A stretch of 64,000 nucleotides of DNA from Streptosporangium sp. NBC_01495. Its GTDB lineage: Bacteria > Actinomycetota > Actinomycetes > Streptosporangiales > Streptosporangiaceae. Numbering within the stretch: position 1 is the first letter of the stretch; each line of letters opens with the position of its first letter. The translations under genes were made by a program, and so were the position numbers. Positions 42,128 through 49,146 of the stretch are shown here, in pieces. The notes under the pieces were generated by a model. It had not been told where the DNA came from and ran no database searches. It was given only the letters and a program-made list of their open reading frames with translations. The stretch is taken from contig NZ_CP109430.1 of NCBI RefSeq assembly GCF_036250735.1, forward strand, positions 2,666,001 to 2,730,000, written 5' to 3'.

Positions 42128-43009
42128 TTACCCGGCCCGCAGTGCGTCGACGGCGGTCCGCGCGGCCTGGCCGATCGCCAGGTCGACGTCGAGACGCCGG
42201 GTGGGCAGCTGCCCGCTGCGGGCGAAGACCGCCACCGCGTAGCTCTCCCCGGAGGGATACTCGACCACTCCGGCCTCCATGTGCAGGCCCGGCAGCGTCC
42301 CCGTCTTGGCCGCCACCCGCGTCCCCGGTGGGAAACCCGAGGCGATCCGCGTCCAGAAGATCTGCCGTGTCATGTAGTCGCGGACGGCCGCGCACGCCTC
42401 CGGCGGCCCTGCCTCGTCCCGCCAGATCAACCCGAGCAGCCGGGTCACATCGCGCGCCGTGCTGGAGGTCGTGTGGTCGGGATCGAGGACCCGCAGCGCC
42501 CGGACCCGCTCGGGGGACAGTGCCGGGAAGATCTGTGCGAACTCGGCGTCGTCCCGCGCCCCCACGTCCGCGAACATCGACTCCAGCACCTGCCTGGGTC
42601 CGCCGATCACGCGCGTGCGCGCCAGCCCCAGCTCCGCCGCCAGCATCCGTACGGTGTCCAGGCCGATTCTCCGCATCAGCAGGTCGGCGGCGGTGTTGTC
42701 GCTGACCTGCATGGCGAAGTGGACGAGGTCGCGCAGCGACATCTCCACGTCGTCCGCGCATCCGGCGGTGCCCCATCCGCCGAGCCTGTCCTCCGCCGTC
42801 ACGAGAACGCGCTCGGCCGGATCGAGCTGGCCGGCCGCCGCCTGGCGGGCGAACTCCAGGACCAGGAGAACCTTGAAGATCGAGGCGATCACGACCTGCT
42901 CACCGGCGCGTACGGCGATCTCGCGGCCCCCGGCGACGTCCAGTGCGTGCAGGTGCCCCTCCACCCCGGCGGCCGCGAAGATTCCCGCTATCCGTTCCTC
43001 TGCCGACAT
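42128..43009 (-). CDS. Class A beta-lactamase-family serine hydrolase lacking a signal peptide
   Basis: The 293-aa protein has the three class A motifs: S-x-x-K in ASIFKVLL, S-D-N in QVSDNTAADLL and K-T-G in VAAKTGTLPG. A clear E-x-x-L-N omega-loop motif is not evident, although a glutamate lies near the right place (SPERVRAL). ATG 43009 starts directly at the domain and no export signal precedes it, so the protein seems cytosolic or exported atypically. It is divergent from a LysR gene, an AmpR-AmpC-like arrangement. Beta-lactam hydrolysis is possible but unproven. Confidence 0.85.
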   Translation of the reverse strand: MSAEERIAGIFAAAGVEGHLHALDVAGGREIAVRAGEQVVIASIFKVLLVLEFARQAAAGQLDPAERVLVTAEDRLGGWGTAGCADDVEMSLRDLVHFAMQVSDNTAADLLMRRIGLDTVRMLAAELGLARTRVIGGPRQVLESMFADVGARDDAEFAQIFPALSPERVRALRVLDPDHTTSSTARDVTRLLGLIWRDEAGPPEACAAVRDYMTRQIFWTRIASGFPPGTRVAAKTGTLPGLHMEAGVVEYPSGESYAVAVFARSGQLPTRRLDVDLAIGQAARTAVDALRAG

Positions 43010-43039
43010 GCCCGCAACGCTATCCAGATCCGTGACCTT

Positions 43040-43141
43040 GTTCGAACCCGCTCCGAACCCGCTACCGGACCCGCTCCAAAACACCGGACGCGCCACCGGA
43101 CCCATCACCGGACCCGTTTCAAACCCGCCACCGGACCCGCG
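43040..43141. repeat. ACCGGACCCG-type repeats in the LysR/beta-lactamase promoter region
   Basis: The divergent intergenic region contains at least four copies of ACCGGACCC with variable short spacers, together with several AACCCGC elements. This makes up most of the space where LysR sites are expected. Confidence 0.6.
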
Positions 43142-43189
43142 ACGCGCTGCGGGTCCGCGGGGCCGCGGACGATCGCCTATCGTGACGCC

Positions 43190-44377
43190 GTGGACCTCTC
43201 CCGGCATCTGCGACACTTCCTCGTCGTCGCGGAAGAACTGCACTTCGGCCACGCCGCGGAAGTGCTGGGCATCGCGCAGCCGCCGCTCAGCCAGTCGATC
43301 CAGCGCCTGGAGCGCGAGCTCGGCGCCGAGCTGTTCGACCGCTCGCGCCGGCAGATCGAGCTCACGATGGCGGGCCGGCTCCTCGTCGGGGAGGCCAGGC
43401 GGTTCCTGGCCGGTGAGGAGCGCCTGCGGGCGATGATGCGCCAGGCCGGCGACGGTGAGCTGGGAACTCTCCGGGTCGGGGTCCCCCCGGAGATCCCGGC
43501 CGTGACGCTGCACGCCCTGCTGCGGCATGTCGGGGAGGAGACACCGGGACTGCACCTGGAGCTCCACGAACTCACCACTCCGGAACAGCTGAGCCGTCTC
43601 ACCTCCGCCAGGCTCGACGCGGGTCTCGTGCACCACCCCGTCGACGTTCCCGGCCTGCGGTCCGGCCCCGTCGTGGAGATCCCGCTGGGCGTGGTGCTGC
43701 CACGTACCTCCCCGCTGGCACTGGCACGGCCGGACCCCCGACCGGGCTCGCGACCCGGGCCGGGGCCGGACCCGTGGCCACAGTCGGCCTCTGGATCCGG
43801 CTCTCAGCCGGAGTCGCGCTCGGAGGCCGGGTCTCAGCCGGGGTCGGGGTCCAGGGCTGAGGCCGGATCTCAGTCGGGGGCCGGGTCCGGGGTGCGGTCA
43901 GAGCCGGAGCCTCAGCCGGAGTCGCGGCGGCCGAGGTCACGGCCGTGGGAGATCGCGCTGGCCGACCTCGCCGGGCACGACCTCGTCGTCTTTCCCCGCG
44001 AGACCTCCCCGGCGTGGTACGACCGCATGCTCGATACCTGCCGTGCGGGGGGTTTCTCGCCCGTACGGCTTCAGCACGCCCGCAACCCGGAGTTCCTGCT
44101 GGGGCTCGTACTGGCGGGACACGGGGTGGCGTTCGAGCAGGAGGCGATAGCCCGCAGGGAGCCCCGCCTGGTCTGGCGCCCCCTGGCCGGTGCCCCCCTC
44201 CGGCGGGGGATCTGCGTCGCCTGGCCGGAGCGGTCGGCCCACCCCGCCGCCGCCGGGTTCGCCGCCCTGGCCGCCGAGGTCCTCACCCGGGACGCCGCGG
44301 CCGGGACATCGCGGGCGGCACCCGAGACGTCACCGTCGTCCGCGCCTCGTCCCTGGTCCGTCGTTTACACCCCCTAG
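43190..44377 (+). CDS. LysR-family regulator with low-complexity insertion
   Basis: The 395-aa protein has a normal LysR helix-turn-helix (HLRHFLVVAEELHFGHAAEV, PLSQSIQRLERELGAELFDR) and effector-binding domain, but the latter is interrupted. About 65 residues (roughly 178-245) of Gly/Ser/Pro/Gln/Glu/Arg repeats with recurring GSQPxSGS-like units separate the strands around LPRTSPLALARPD and WEIALADLAG. Typical LysR proteins are about 300 aa. GTG 43190 is used. It is divergent from the class A beta-lactamase-like gene and probably controls it. Confidence 0.88.
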   Translation: MDLSRHLRHFLVVAEELHFGHAAEVLGIAQPPLSQSIQRLERELGAELFDRSRRQIELTMAGRLLVGEARRFLAGEERLRAMMRQAGDGELGTLRVGVPPEIPAVTLHALLRHVGEETPGLHLELHELTTPEQLSRLTSARLDAGLVHHPVDVPGLRSGPVVEIPLGVVLPRTSPLALARPDPRPGSRPGPGPDPWPQSASGSGSQPESRSEAGSQPGSGSRAEAGSQSGAGSGVRSEPEPQPESRRPRSRPWEIALADLAGHDLVVFPRETSPAWYDRMLDTCRAGGFSPVRLQHARNPEFLLGLVLAGHGVAFEQEAIARREPRLVWRPLAGAPLRRGICVAWPERSAHPAAAGFAALAAEVLTRDAAAGTSRAAPETSPSSAPRPWSVVYTP

Positions 44378-44893
44378 TTTCCGCCGGTCGCGTTCGCCCT
44401 CCCCGCCGGCTGGCCGCGTCCGGCCGTGAACTCCTCGCCGCCGCCCGTCTTTACCTGGCGCAGGAAGAATTCCGTGCCGTAAAGAATGCTCTACCAGGAC
44501 AAGACCATGGCTCTATCGACCCTTAACGCACACGGGTGTAAACACAGATGAATCAACACATAAACGGCGGCAAAATCAACACCGCGTTCGCTTGGGGAGC
44601 GTGACAGAAGATTCCACGTCACGTAAAGGTCATCGAACGGGTGGATGTGGTCGCCGACGGGGGGCCGGTCATCGCCGGAACCGCCCGCCGCGAACCGGCC
44701 GCGCCGAAGTACACGGAGGCGCGGGCGCGCGAAGGCGCCGTCGCCGGGGTGGTGGAAGCGGGATGGTTCCCCTCCCGCCCGGAGATGGAGCCGGTCTCGT
44801 CGTCGCTGATCCGGAGGCGAGCCGGTGAGGACGATCCCTCGCTCGGGCTTCCGTAAAGTCCCTTTCGTGGCCAATCAAGATCGGAGTAGAGCC
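44378..44893. other. Intergenic region without confident gene
   Basis: About 515 bp. The middle (44460-44600) is unusually AT-rich for this genome. Small open frames exist on both strands (for example plus 44641-44856), but none has a domain or SD, so none is called. The promoter for the DUF5999 gene probably lies at 44840-44890. Confidence 0.4.
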
Positions 44894-45088
44894 GTGTGTC
44901 AGCACATGCCCGCCTGTCCGCCCGCGGACGCCCGCGATCATGAGGCGGCTCGTCTCATGATCTCTCATCCCGAGCAGGGGTGGGGGCTGCTCTGCAACGG
45001 TGTGGTGGTCTTCGAGGACACCGGGGAACTCCTGCCCGACGGACGCGGTATTCCCGCCCATCGCGGCCCCTGCGGGAGGCCGGTATGA
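44894..45088 (+). CDS. DUF5999 small protein
   Basis: The 64-aa protein matches the actinobacterial DUF5999 family: an N-terminal CQHMPACPPADARDHEAARL with Cys/His residues that might bind metal, then HPEQGWGLLCNGVVVFEDTG and ELLPDGRGIPAHRGP. GTG 44894 has GGAGTAGAG upstream. Its stop overlaps the ATG of the following ATP-binding protein (ATGA), so the two are made together. Its function is unknown. Confidence 0.85.
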   Translation: MCQHMPACPPADARDHEAARLMISHPEQGWGLLCNGVVVFEDTGELLPDGRGIPAHRGPCGRPV

Positions 45089-45540
45089 GGCCGTTCACCG
45101 TTCTCGCCCTCTGCGTGGTCGCCGTCCCGTTCCCTCGGCCCCGTCCCAGGAGGGCGTCCTGGCCGCTCTTCCCCGTCCCGGCCTCGGTTCCCAGGGCTCG
45201 GTGGCTGATCGGCGACCGGTTGGCCCAGTGGGGGATCGACGGGCAGGGCGAGATCGCCCGGTTGCTCACCAGCGAGCTCGTCACCAACGCGCTGCGCCAC
45301 GCGTGGGGACCGATCCGGCTCACCGTCTCCTACCGGGACGGAACGCTGCGCTGCGAGGTGGGTGACGCCAATCCGGCCCTGCCCAGCCCGCGCGACGCCC
45401 GCGATGACGACGAGGGAGGGCGCGGGCTGCAGCTGATCGACATGCTTTCCGACCACTGGGGCAGTGACCGCACGCCCATGGGAAAGGTCAGCTGGTTCGA
45501 GCTGGCCGCCCCCGCGCATCCCGACGGTACGGCGGCCTGA
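45085..45540 (+). CDS. ATP-binding (HATPase_c, anti-sigma-like) protein
   Basis: The 151-aa GHKL-type protein has an N box ARLLTSELVTNALRHAWGPI, a G1-like region CEVGDANPALP and a G2 motif EGGRGLQLIDMLSDHWG. These small kinases act as anti-sigma factors or signalling ATPases in actinomycetes. The N-terminus is hydrophobic (TVLALCVVAVPFP), which could be a signal-like or simply buried segment. It is coupled to DUF5999 by stop-start overlap. Confidence 0.87.
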   Translation: MRPFTVLALCVVAVPFPRPRPRRASWPLFPVPASVPRARWLIGDRLAQWGIDGQGEIARLLTSELVTNALRHAWGPIRLTVSYRDGTLRCEVGDANPALPSPRDARDDDEGGRGLQLIDMLSDHWGSDRTPMGKVSWFELAAPAHPDGTAA

Positions 45541-45591
45541 GAGGTTCGGGGAACCTCGCCGGAACCCGCCACGACAGGAGAATCTCTCCTC

Positions 45592-45783
45592 ATGAACGAC
45601 ATGGACGACTCGCGCCGCCCGGACGGCGGCGCACGGCGGGAATCGGCAGGCCAGACCCGTACACGCACACGACAGGAGTCCCGAACGATGCGCCGTCAGA
45701 TCCGGATCCGCAAGCACTCACGGCGCCCTGCCCGGAGCGTGCTGGACCTGCGGAGTCCGTCGGGAAGGCCGCTGCCGTACTGA
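45592..45783 (+). CDS. Small basic protein, uncertain
   Basis: A 63-aa Arg-rich frame (QIRIRKHSRRPARSVLDL in its C-terminal half) follows the ATPase gene. AGGAGA before ATG 45592 pairs with TCTCCT to form a small hairpin that would hide the ribosome site. A second SD CAGGAG precedes an internal ATG at 45688 that would give a 31-aa peptide. There is no recognised family, and it may not be translated. Confidence 0.35.
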   Translation: MNDMDDSRRPDGGARRESAGQTRTRTRQESRTMRRQIRIRKHSRRPARSVLDLRSPSGRPLPY

Positions 45784-45961
45784 CCCTCGATGCCGGGCGT
45801 GAACACCCCGCCAGGCAACGGGCGCCGTCCCCGCCGCCCGCGCGGCTCGCGCGTCCGCGATCCCAGGTGACGGGACGAATCAGGCGAGACGAATCAGGCG
45901 GGACGGGTCAGCTGGGCGAATCAGCGGAATCAGCGGGTTCCCGTACCGGTTGCAGCGTTGT

Positions 45962-46660
45962 GTGAAGGTTGAAATTTACTCAGACGTCGTCTGCCCCTGG
46001 TGCTATATCGGCCACACCCGCTTCGCCCGCGCCGTGGAGCGCTACCGGGCCAAGGGCGGTGAGGTGGAGGTCGAGTTCAGGCCGTTCCAGCTCGCACCGG
46101 ACGCGAAGTCCAACGGCGAGCTCACGCTCACCTGGGCCGCGGTGAAGTTCGGCGGGGCCGAGCAGGCCGCCCAGATGTTCGGGAGGGTGACCGGGGTCGC
46201 CGCCGAGGACGGCCTTGTGCTCGACTTCGATCACTCGATCCAGGCCAACACCTTTGACGCGCACCGCCTCATCCGGCTCGCCGGAGAGCAGGGCAAGGGG
46301 GAGGAGGCGCTCTACGCACTCTTTCGCGCCCACTTCACCGACGGCCTCGACGTCGGCTCCCGTGAGGTTCTCGCCGGGCTGGCCCGAGAGCTCGGCGTAC
46401 AGGCCGATCTGAACGGGGAGGACGGCGCGGTGGCGGTGAAGGAGGAACTGGCCCAGGCCCGCGCCATCGGCGTCAGCTCGGTGCCGCTGTTCCTTTTCGA
46501 GGGCCAGTTCGCCGTCTCCGGAGCCCAGCCCGAGGACACCCTGCTCGCCGCCCTCGAAGAGGTCGCCGAGCGCACCGGCCAGTCGCCGGCCGCCAGGGCC
46601 GTCAAGGCCGCCACGAACGGCGGAGACGCCTGCGACGACGAGGGGTACTGCCCCGTCTGA
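45962..46660 (+). CDS. DsbA-family (FrnE-like) oxidoreductase
   Basis: The 232-aa thioredoxin-fold protein has the catalytic C-x-x-C in VEIYSDVVCPWCYIGHTRF and a helical insert typical of the FrnE/2-hydroxychromene-2-carboxylate isomerase-like branch. The cis-Pro loop GVSSVPLFLFEG is near the C-terminus. No signal peptide is present, so it acts in the cytosol. A Cys pair in the C-terminal tail (DACDDEGYCPV) is notable. GTG 45962 is chosen, as residues upstream are non-homologous. Confidence 0.92.
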   Translation: MKVEIYSDVVCPWCYIGHTRFARAVERYRAKGGEVEVEFRPFQLAPDAKSNGELTLTWAAVKFGGAEQAAQMFGRVTGVAAEDGLVLDFDHSIQANTFDAHRLIRLAGEQGKGEEALYALFRAHFTDGLDVGSREVLAGLARELGVQADLNGEDGAVAVKEELAQARAIGVSSVPLFLFEGQFAVSGAQPEDTLLAALEEVAERTGQSPAARAVKAATNGGDACDDEGYCPV

Positions 46661-46680
46661 CATCCCTCCGAGCGGGGCGG

Positions 46681-47313
46681 TCAGCCGGGCAGGCCGAGCT
46701 CGCCGGAGCGGTAGTGGCGGCGGCACAGGACCTGGTAGCGGATCGGGTCGGCACCCGTGTCGCCGATGACGACCTGCTCGCCCGTACGGACCATCCTGCC
46801 GCCGACCACCCGGGCGTTCAGGCGCCCGGGGCGTCCGCACCAGCACAGGACCTCGACCTGCAGGCGGCTGATCTCGTCGGCCAGTTCGAACAACCGCTGG
46901 GCGGCGGGGAACATCCGCGAGCGGAAGTCCGAGGCGAGGCCGAAGGCGTAGACGTCGACGCCGTGGCCGTCGGTGAGATCGGCGAGCTGCTCGATCTGGG
47001 CGACCGTGTAGAAGCACGCCTCGTCGCAGATGACGTAGTCGATGGGCTCGTGCGCGCGGACCAGGGCCACCAGGTCGAGATCGTCGACGACCTCGACGGC
47101 CTCGCTGCCCAGGCCGATCCGGCTGGTGAGCTGCGGCGTTCCCGAGCGGTCGTGCTTGGTGAGCACCAGGCCGCGCCTGCCCCGGCGGCCGTGGTTGTAG
47201 TTCATCTGCAGGGCCAGCGTGGACTTGCCGCAGTCCATCGGGCCGAAGTAGAAGCGCAGAACTCCGTCCCGGGAACCGGCGGGAACGGGGGAGAGGGCAG
47301 ACAACTCGGTCAC
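46681..47313 (-). CDS. tdk: Thymidine kinase (type II)
   Basis: The 210-aa enzyme phosphorylates thymidine with ATP in the salvage pathway. Visible are the P-loop GPMDCGKST, the Walker B/lid segment VICDEACFY, a C-x-C zinc half-site (VLCWCGRPG) with the second half in LCRRHY, and the substrate-side AFGLASDFRSRMFP. GTG 47313 is used; the SD is not obvious. It is convergent with the DsbA-like gene. Confidence 0.95.
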   Translation of the reverse strand: MTELSALSPVPAGSRDGVLRFYFGPMDCGKSTLALQMNYNHGRRGRRGLVLTKHDRSGTPQLTSRIGLGSEAVEVVDDLDLVALVRAHEPIDYVICDEACFYTVAQIEQLADLTDGHGVDVYAFGLASDFRSRMFPAAQRLFELADEISRLQVEVLCWCGRPGRLNARVVGGRMVRTGEQVVIGDTGADPIRYQVLCRRHYRSGELGLPG

Positions 47314-47562
47314 GGGGGGCCAGCCTAGTACTCCGGCCACGCTCCGCGATCTCCACCCCTGATGATCGGTTTGCCGCTCTCGCCTGCCGCCGGGACGTAC
47401 GGGATCTCCCACCGCGCCCGGCGGGACCGTCCCGGGTATCGCACGGGGAGAGGCTTCCGGCCCGGGAGAACCGGAGAACCAAGGGAGTGGAAAAGGCGGG
47501 AGAGCCGAGGGGAGCGCGCCCGATTCCGGTGGGCGAGTGGGCGAGTCCCCTCGGCCGGTGGG

Positions 47563-48201
47563 TCAGAGCTCGCCGCTCTCGATGGCCGCCTTGAGGCCCG
47601 CCTGCGTCGCCTGGTGGGAGGAGACGCCGTTCGTCACGGTGAAGTCGATGAGCAGGATGCTCGCCTCGAAGGTGAGATGCTCGGTGACGCGCGTCCGCCC
47701 GTCGCCCAGGTCCTCAAAGACGATCTTCTGGTGTGTGACGACGTTCGGCAGCGTCCAGGTGTCGGTCTCGTAGTAGAGGTCGTCGCGGTGGATGCGCTGC
47801 TGCGCGTGCGTGTTGGCGGTGACGGGCAGCCCGGCGATCGGGATGTCCTCCACGGCCGTGAAGTCGACGTAGCGCGTCCCGGCCTCGGTCCGGTCGGCGT
47901 GGGTGACGACCCGCTTAAGGAACGAGTGCATGCCGAGGTGGTTGTTGATGTTCGAGTAGGCGTCGAACACGTGCTCCACCGGCGCGTTGATCTCAATGGA
48001 TATGTCGCGCTTGGCCTGGCTGCGTCCCGTTATCGGGAGGGGAGCGGTCAGGCACTCGTAGAACCTGTAGGTGTCCCACGCGATCTGCCACTGGGCGGCG
48101 AGCACAGGGTCGGTGTCGGCGCGGGCGGGGGTGGAGAACACGGTGAGAAGGAGAGCGGCGGCGGACAGCGGCGCCACGAGGAGCCGGAGGAGCTTCGTCA
48201 C
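47563..48201 (-). CDS. Secreted SRPBCC-family protein
   Basis: The 212-aa protein has a signal peptide (LVAPLSAAALLLTVFSTPARA) and a polyketide cyclase-like SRPBCC domain from about residue 68 (SIEINAPVEHVFDAYSNINN, TRYVDFTAVEDIPIAGLP, HLTFEASILLIDFTV). SRPBCC domains bind hydrophobic ligands; exported versions are less common. GTG 48201 follows AGAGGT. Its ligand is unknown. Confidence 0.85.
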   Translation of the reverse strand: MTKLLRLLVAPLSAAALLLTVFSTPARADTDPVLAAQWQIAWDTYRFYECLTAPLPITGRSQAKRDISIEINAPVEHVFDAYSNINNHLGMHSFLKRVVTHADRTEAGTRYVDFTAVEDIPIAGLPVTANTHAQQRIHRDDLYYETDTWTLPNVVTHQKIVFEDLGDGRTRVTEHLTFEASILLIDFTVTNGVSSHQATQAGLKAAIESGEL

Positions 48202-48503
48202 AGATACCTCTGAGAACCAGATGAAAGTAGTGAATGTCTTCTATCTCATCTGATCGCGGTTTTGTGGACCGGGTCACGGATCGTGATCTCCATGTTTCGT
48301 GGAGGTTCGTCCTCGTACGTCCGCCCGAAAGATAACGATCTACACATGACAGTGAACTGTGGGTCGTATGAGGACGTTTGGGAGGAAGATGCGCTGGTAG
48401 GAGTGGGTGGTCTCCGGTTGACAAGCCATGACATGACCTGACTTGGCTTGACGGCGAAAACCGTGGGAGATTCCTTTTGGTCTATCGAAAAGTGGGAGAA
48501 TCT
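48202..48503. other. Divergent intergenic region with inverted repeat
   Basis: About 300 bp, AT-richer than average. TTGACA (48418-48423) could be a -35. CAAGCCA near 48422-48428 and TGGCTTG near 48444-48450 form an inverted repeat. No gene is seen. Confidence 0.4.
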
Positions 48504-48950
48504 GTGACGACCACCAATAACTCCGCTCCACCCCTCGGCAAGACACCGGCCGTCGTGACCTCCGGCCCCTCCGGTACGGAGACCACGGAGATGCCCACGG
48601 CGCTCGCGGCGATGATGACCGAGGACGAGGCCGTCGCCGCCCAGGCCGAGGCTGCTCGCTGGCGGTACGGGTTCTACGTCGTCGTCATGGGGCTCGTGGT
48701 CATCCTGATCGGCTTCGTGGTGATCGCGCTGCGCGAGGGCGACACGGCCGCGCCGTTCGCCGGGCTCGTCGGGGTCTCGGGCGCGGTCATCGGCGCCTAC
48801 TTCGGCGTGCAGGTCGGCCAGTCCGGCAAGGACCGGGTCGAGGCCGAGCTGCGCCGTACGAACGAGATGGCCATCCGCCTCGCCGCCAAGATCCACGCGC
48901 ACGACGCCGACGCGGTGATCAACACCACCATGGGTCCCCGCCGCCGCTAG
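48504..48950 (+). CDS. Small two-helix membrane protein
   Basis: The 148-aa protein has a Thr/Pro-rich N-terminus, two hydrophobic helices (YGFYVVVMGLVVILIGFVVI and FAGLVGVSGAVIGAYFGVQV) and a C-terminal charged helix (DRVEAELRRTNEMAIRLAAK). GTG 48504 has GGGAGA 6 nt upstream. I do not recognise the family. The layout suggests a membrane-anchored coiled-coil. Confidence 0.75.
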   Translation: MTTTNNSAPPLGKTPAVVTSGPSGTETTEMPTALAAMMTEDEAVAAQAEAARWRYGFYVVVMGLVVILIGFVVIALREGDTAAPFAGLVGVSGAVIGAYFGVQVGQSGKDRVEAELRRTNEMAIRLAAKIHAHDADAVINTTMGPRRR

Positions 48951-49146
48951 GGTCCGCTTCCGCGGCCTCCCGGCCCGTGACCGTGACAGGCGGGAGCGTC
49001 TCCGGCGAGGCCGCCTCGCTCGCGGCCGTGGGCGGGACCGTCCCGGGCAAGGTGCCGCTTCCCGCCAACAATGCCCAAGGACCGGGCACAGCTTCGGCAG
49101 GGTCCGCCGATTTGTGGACTCGCCGGAACTGGGTAGACACGGGGGC

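Noticed and set aside
43040-43141. ACCGGACCC repeats considered as a CRISPR or regulatory array
   Set aside because: Repeats are short, imperfect and irregularly spaced; kept only as a low-complexity repeat.
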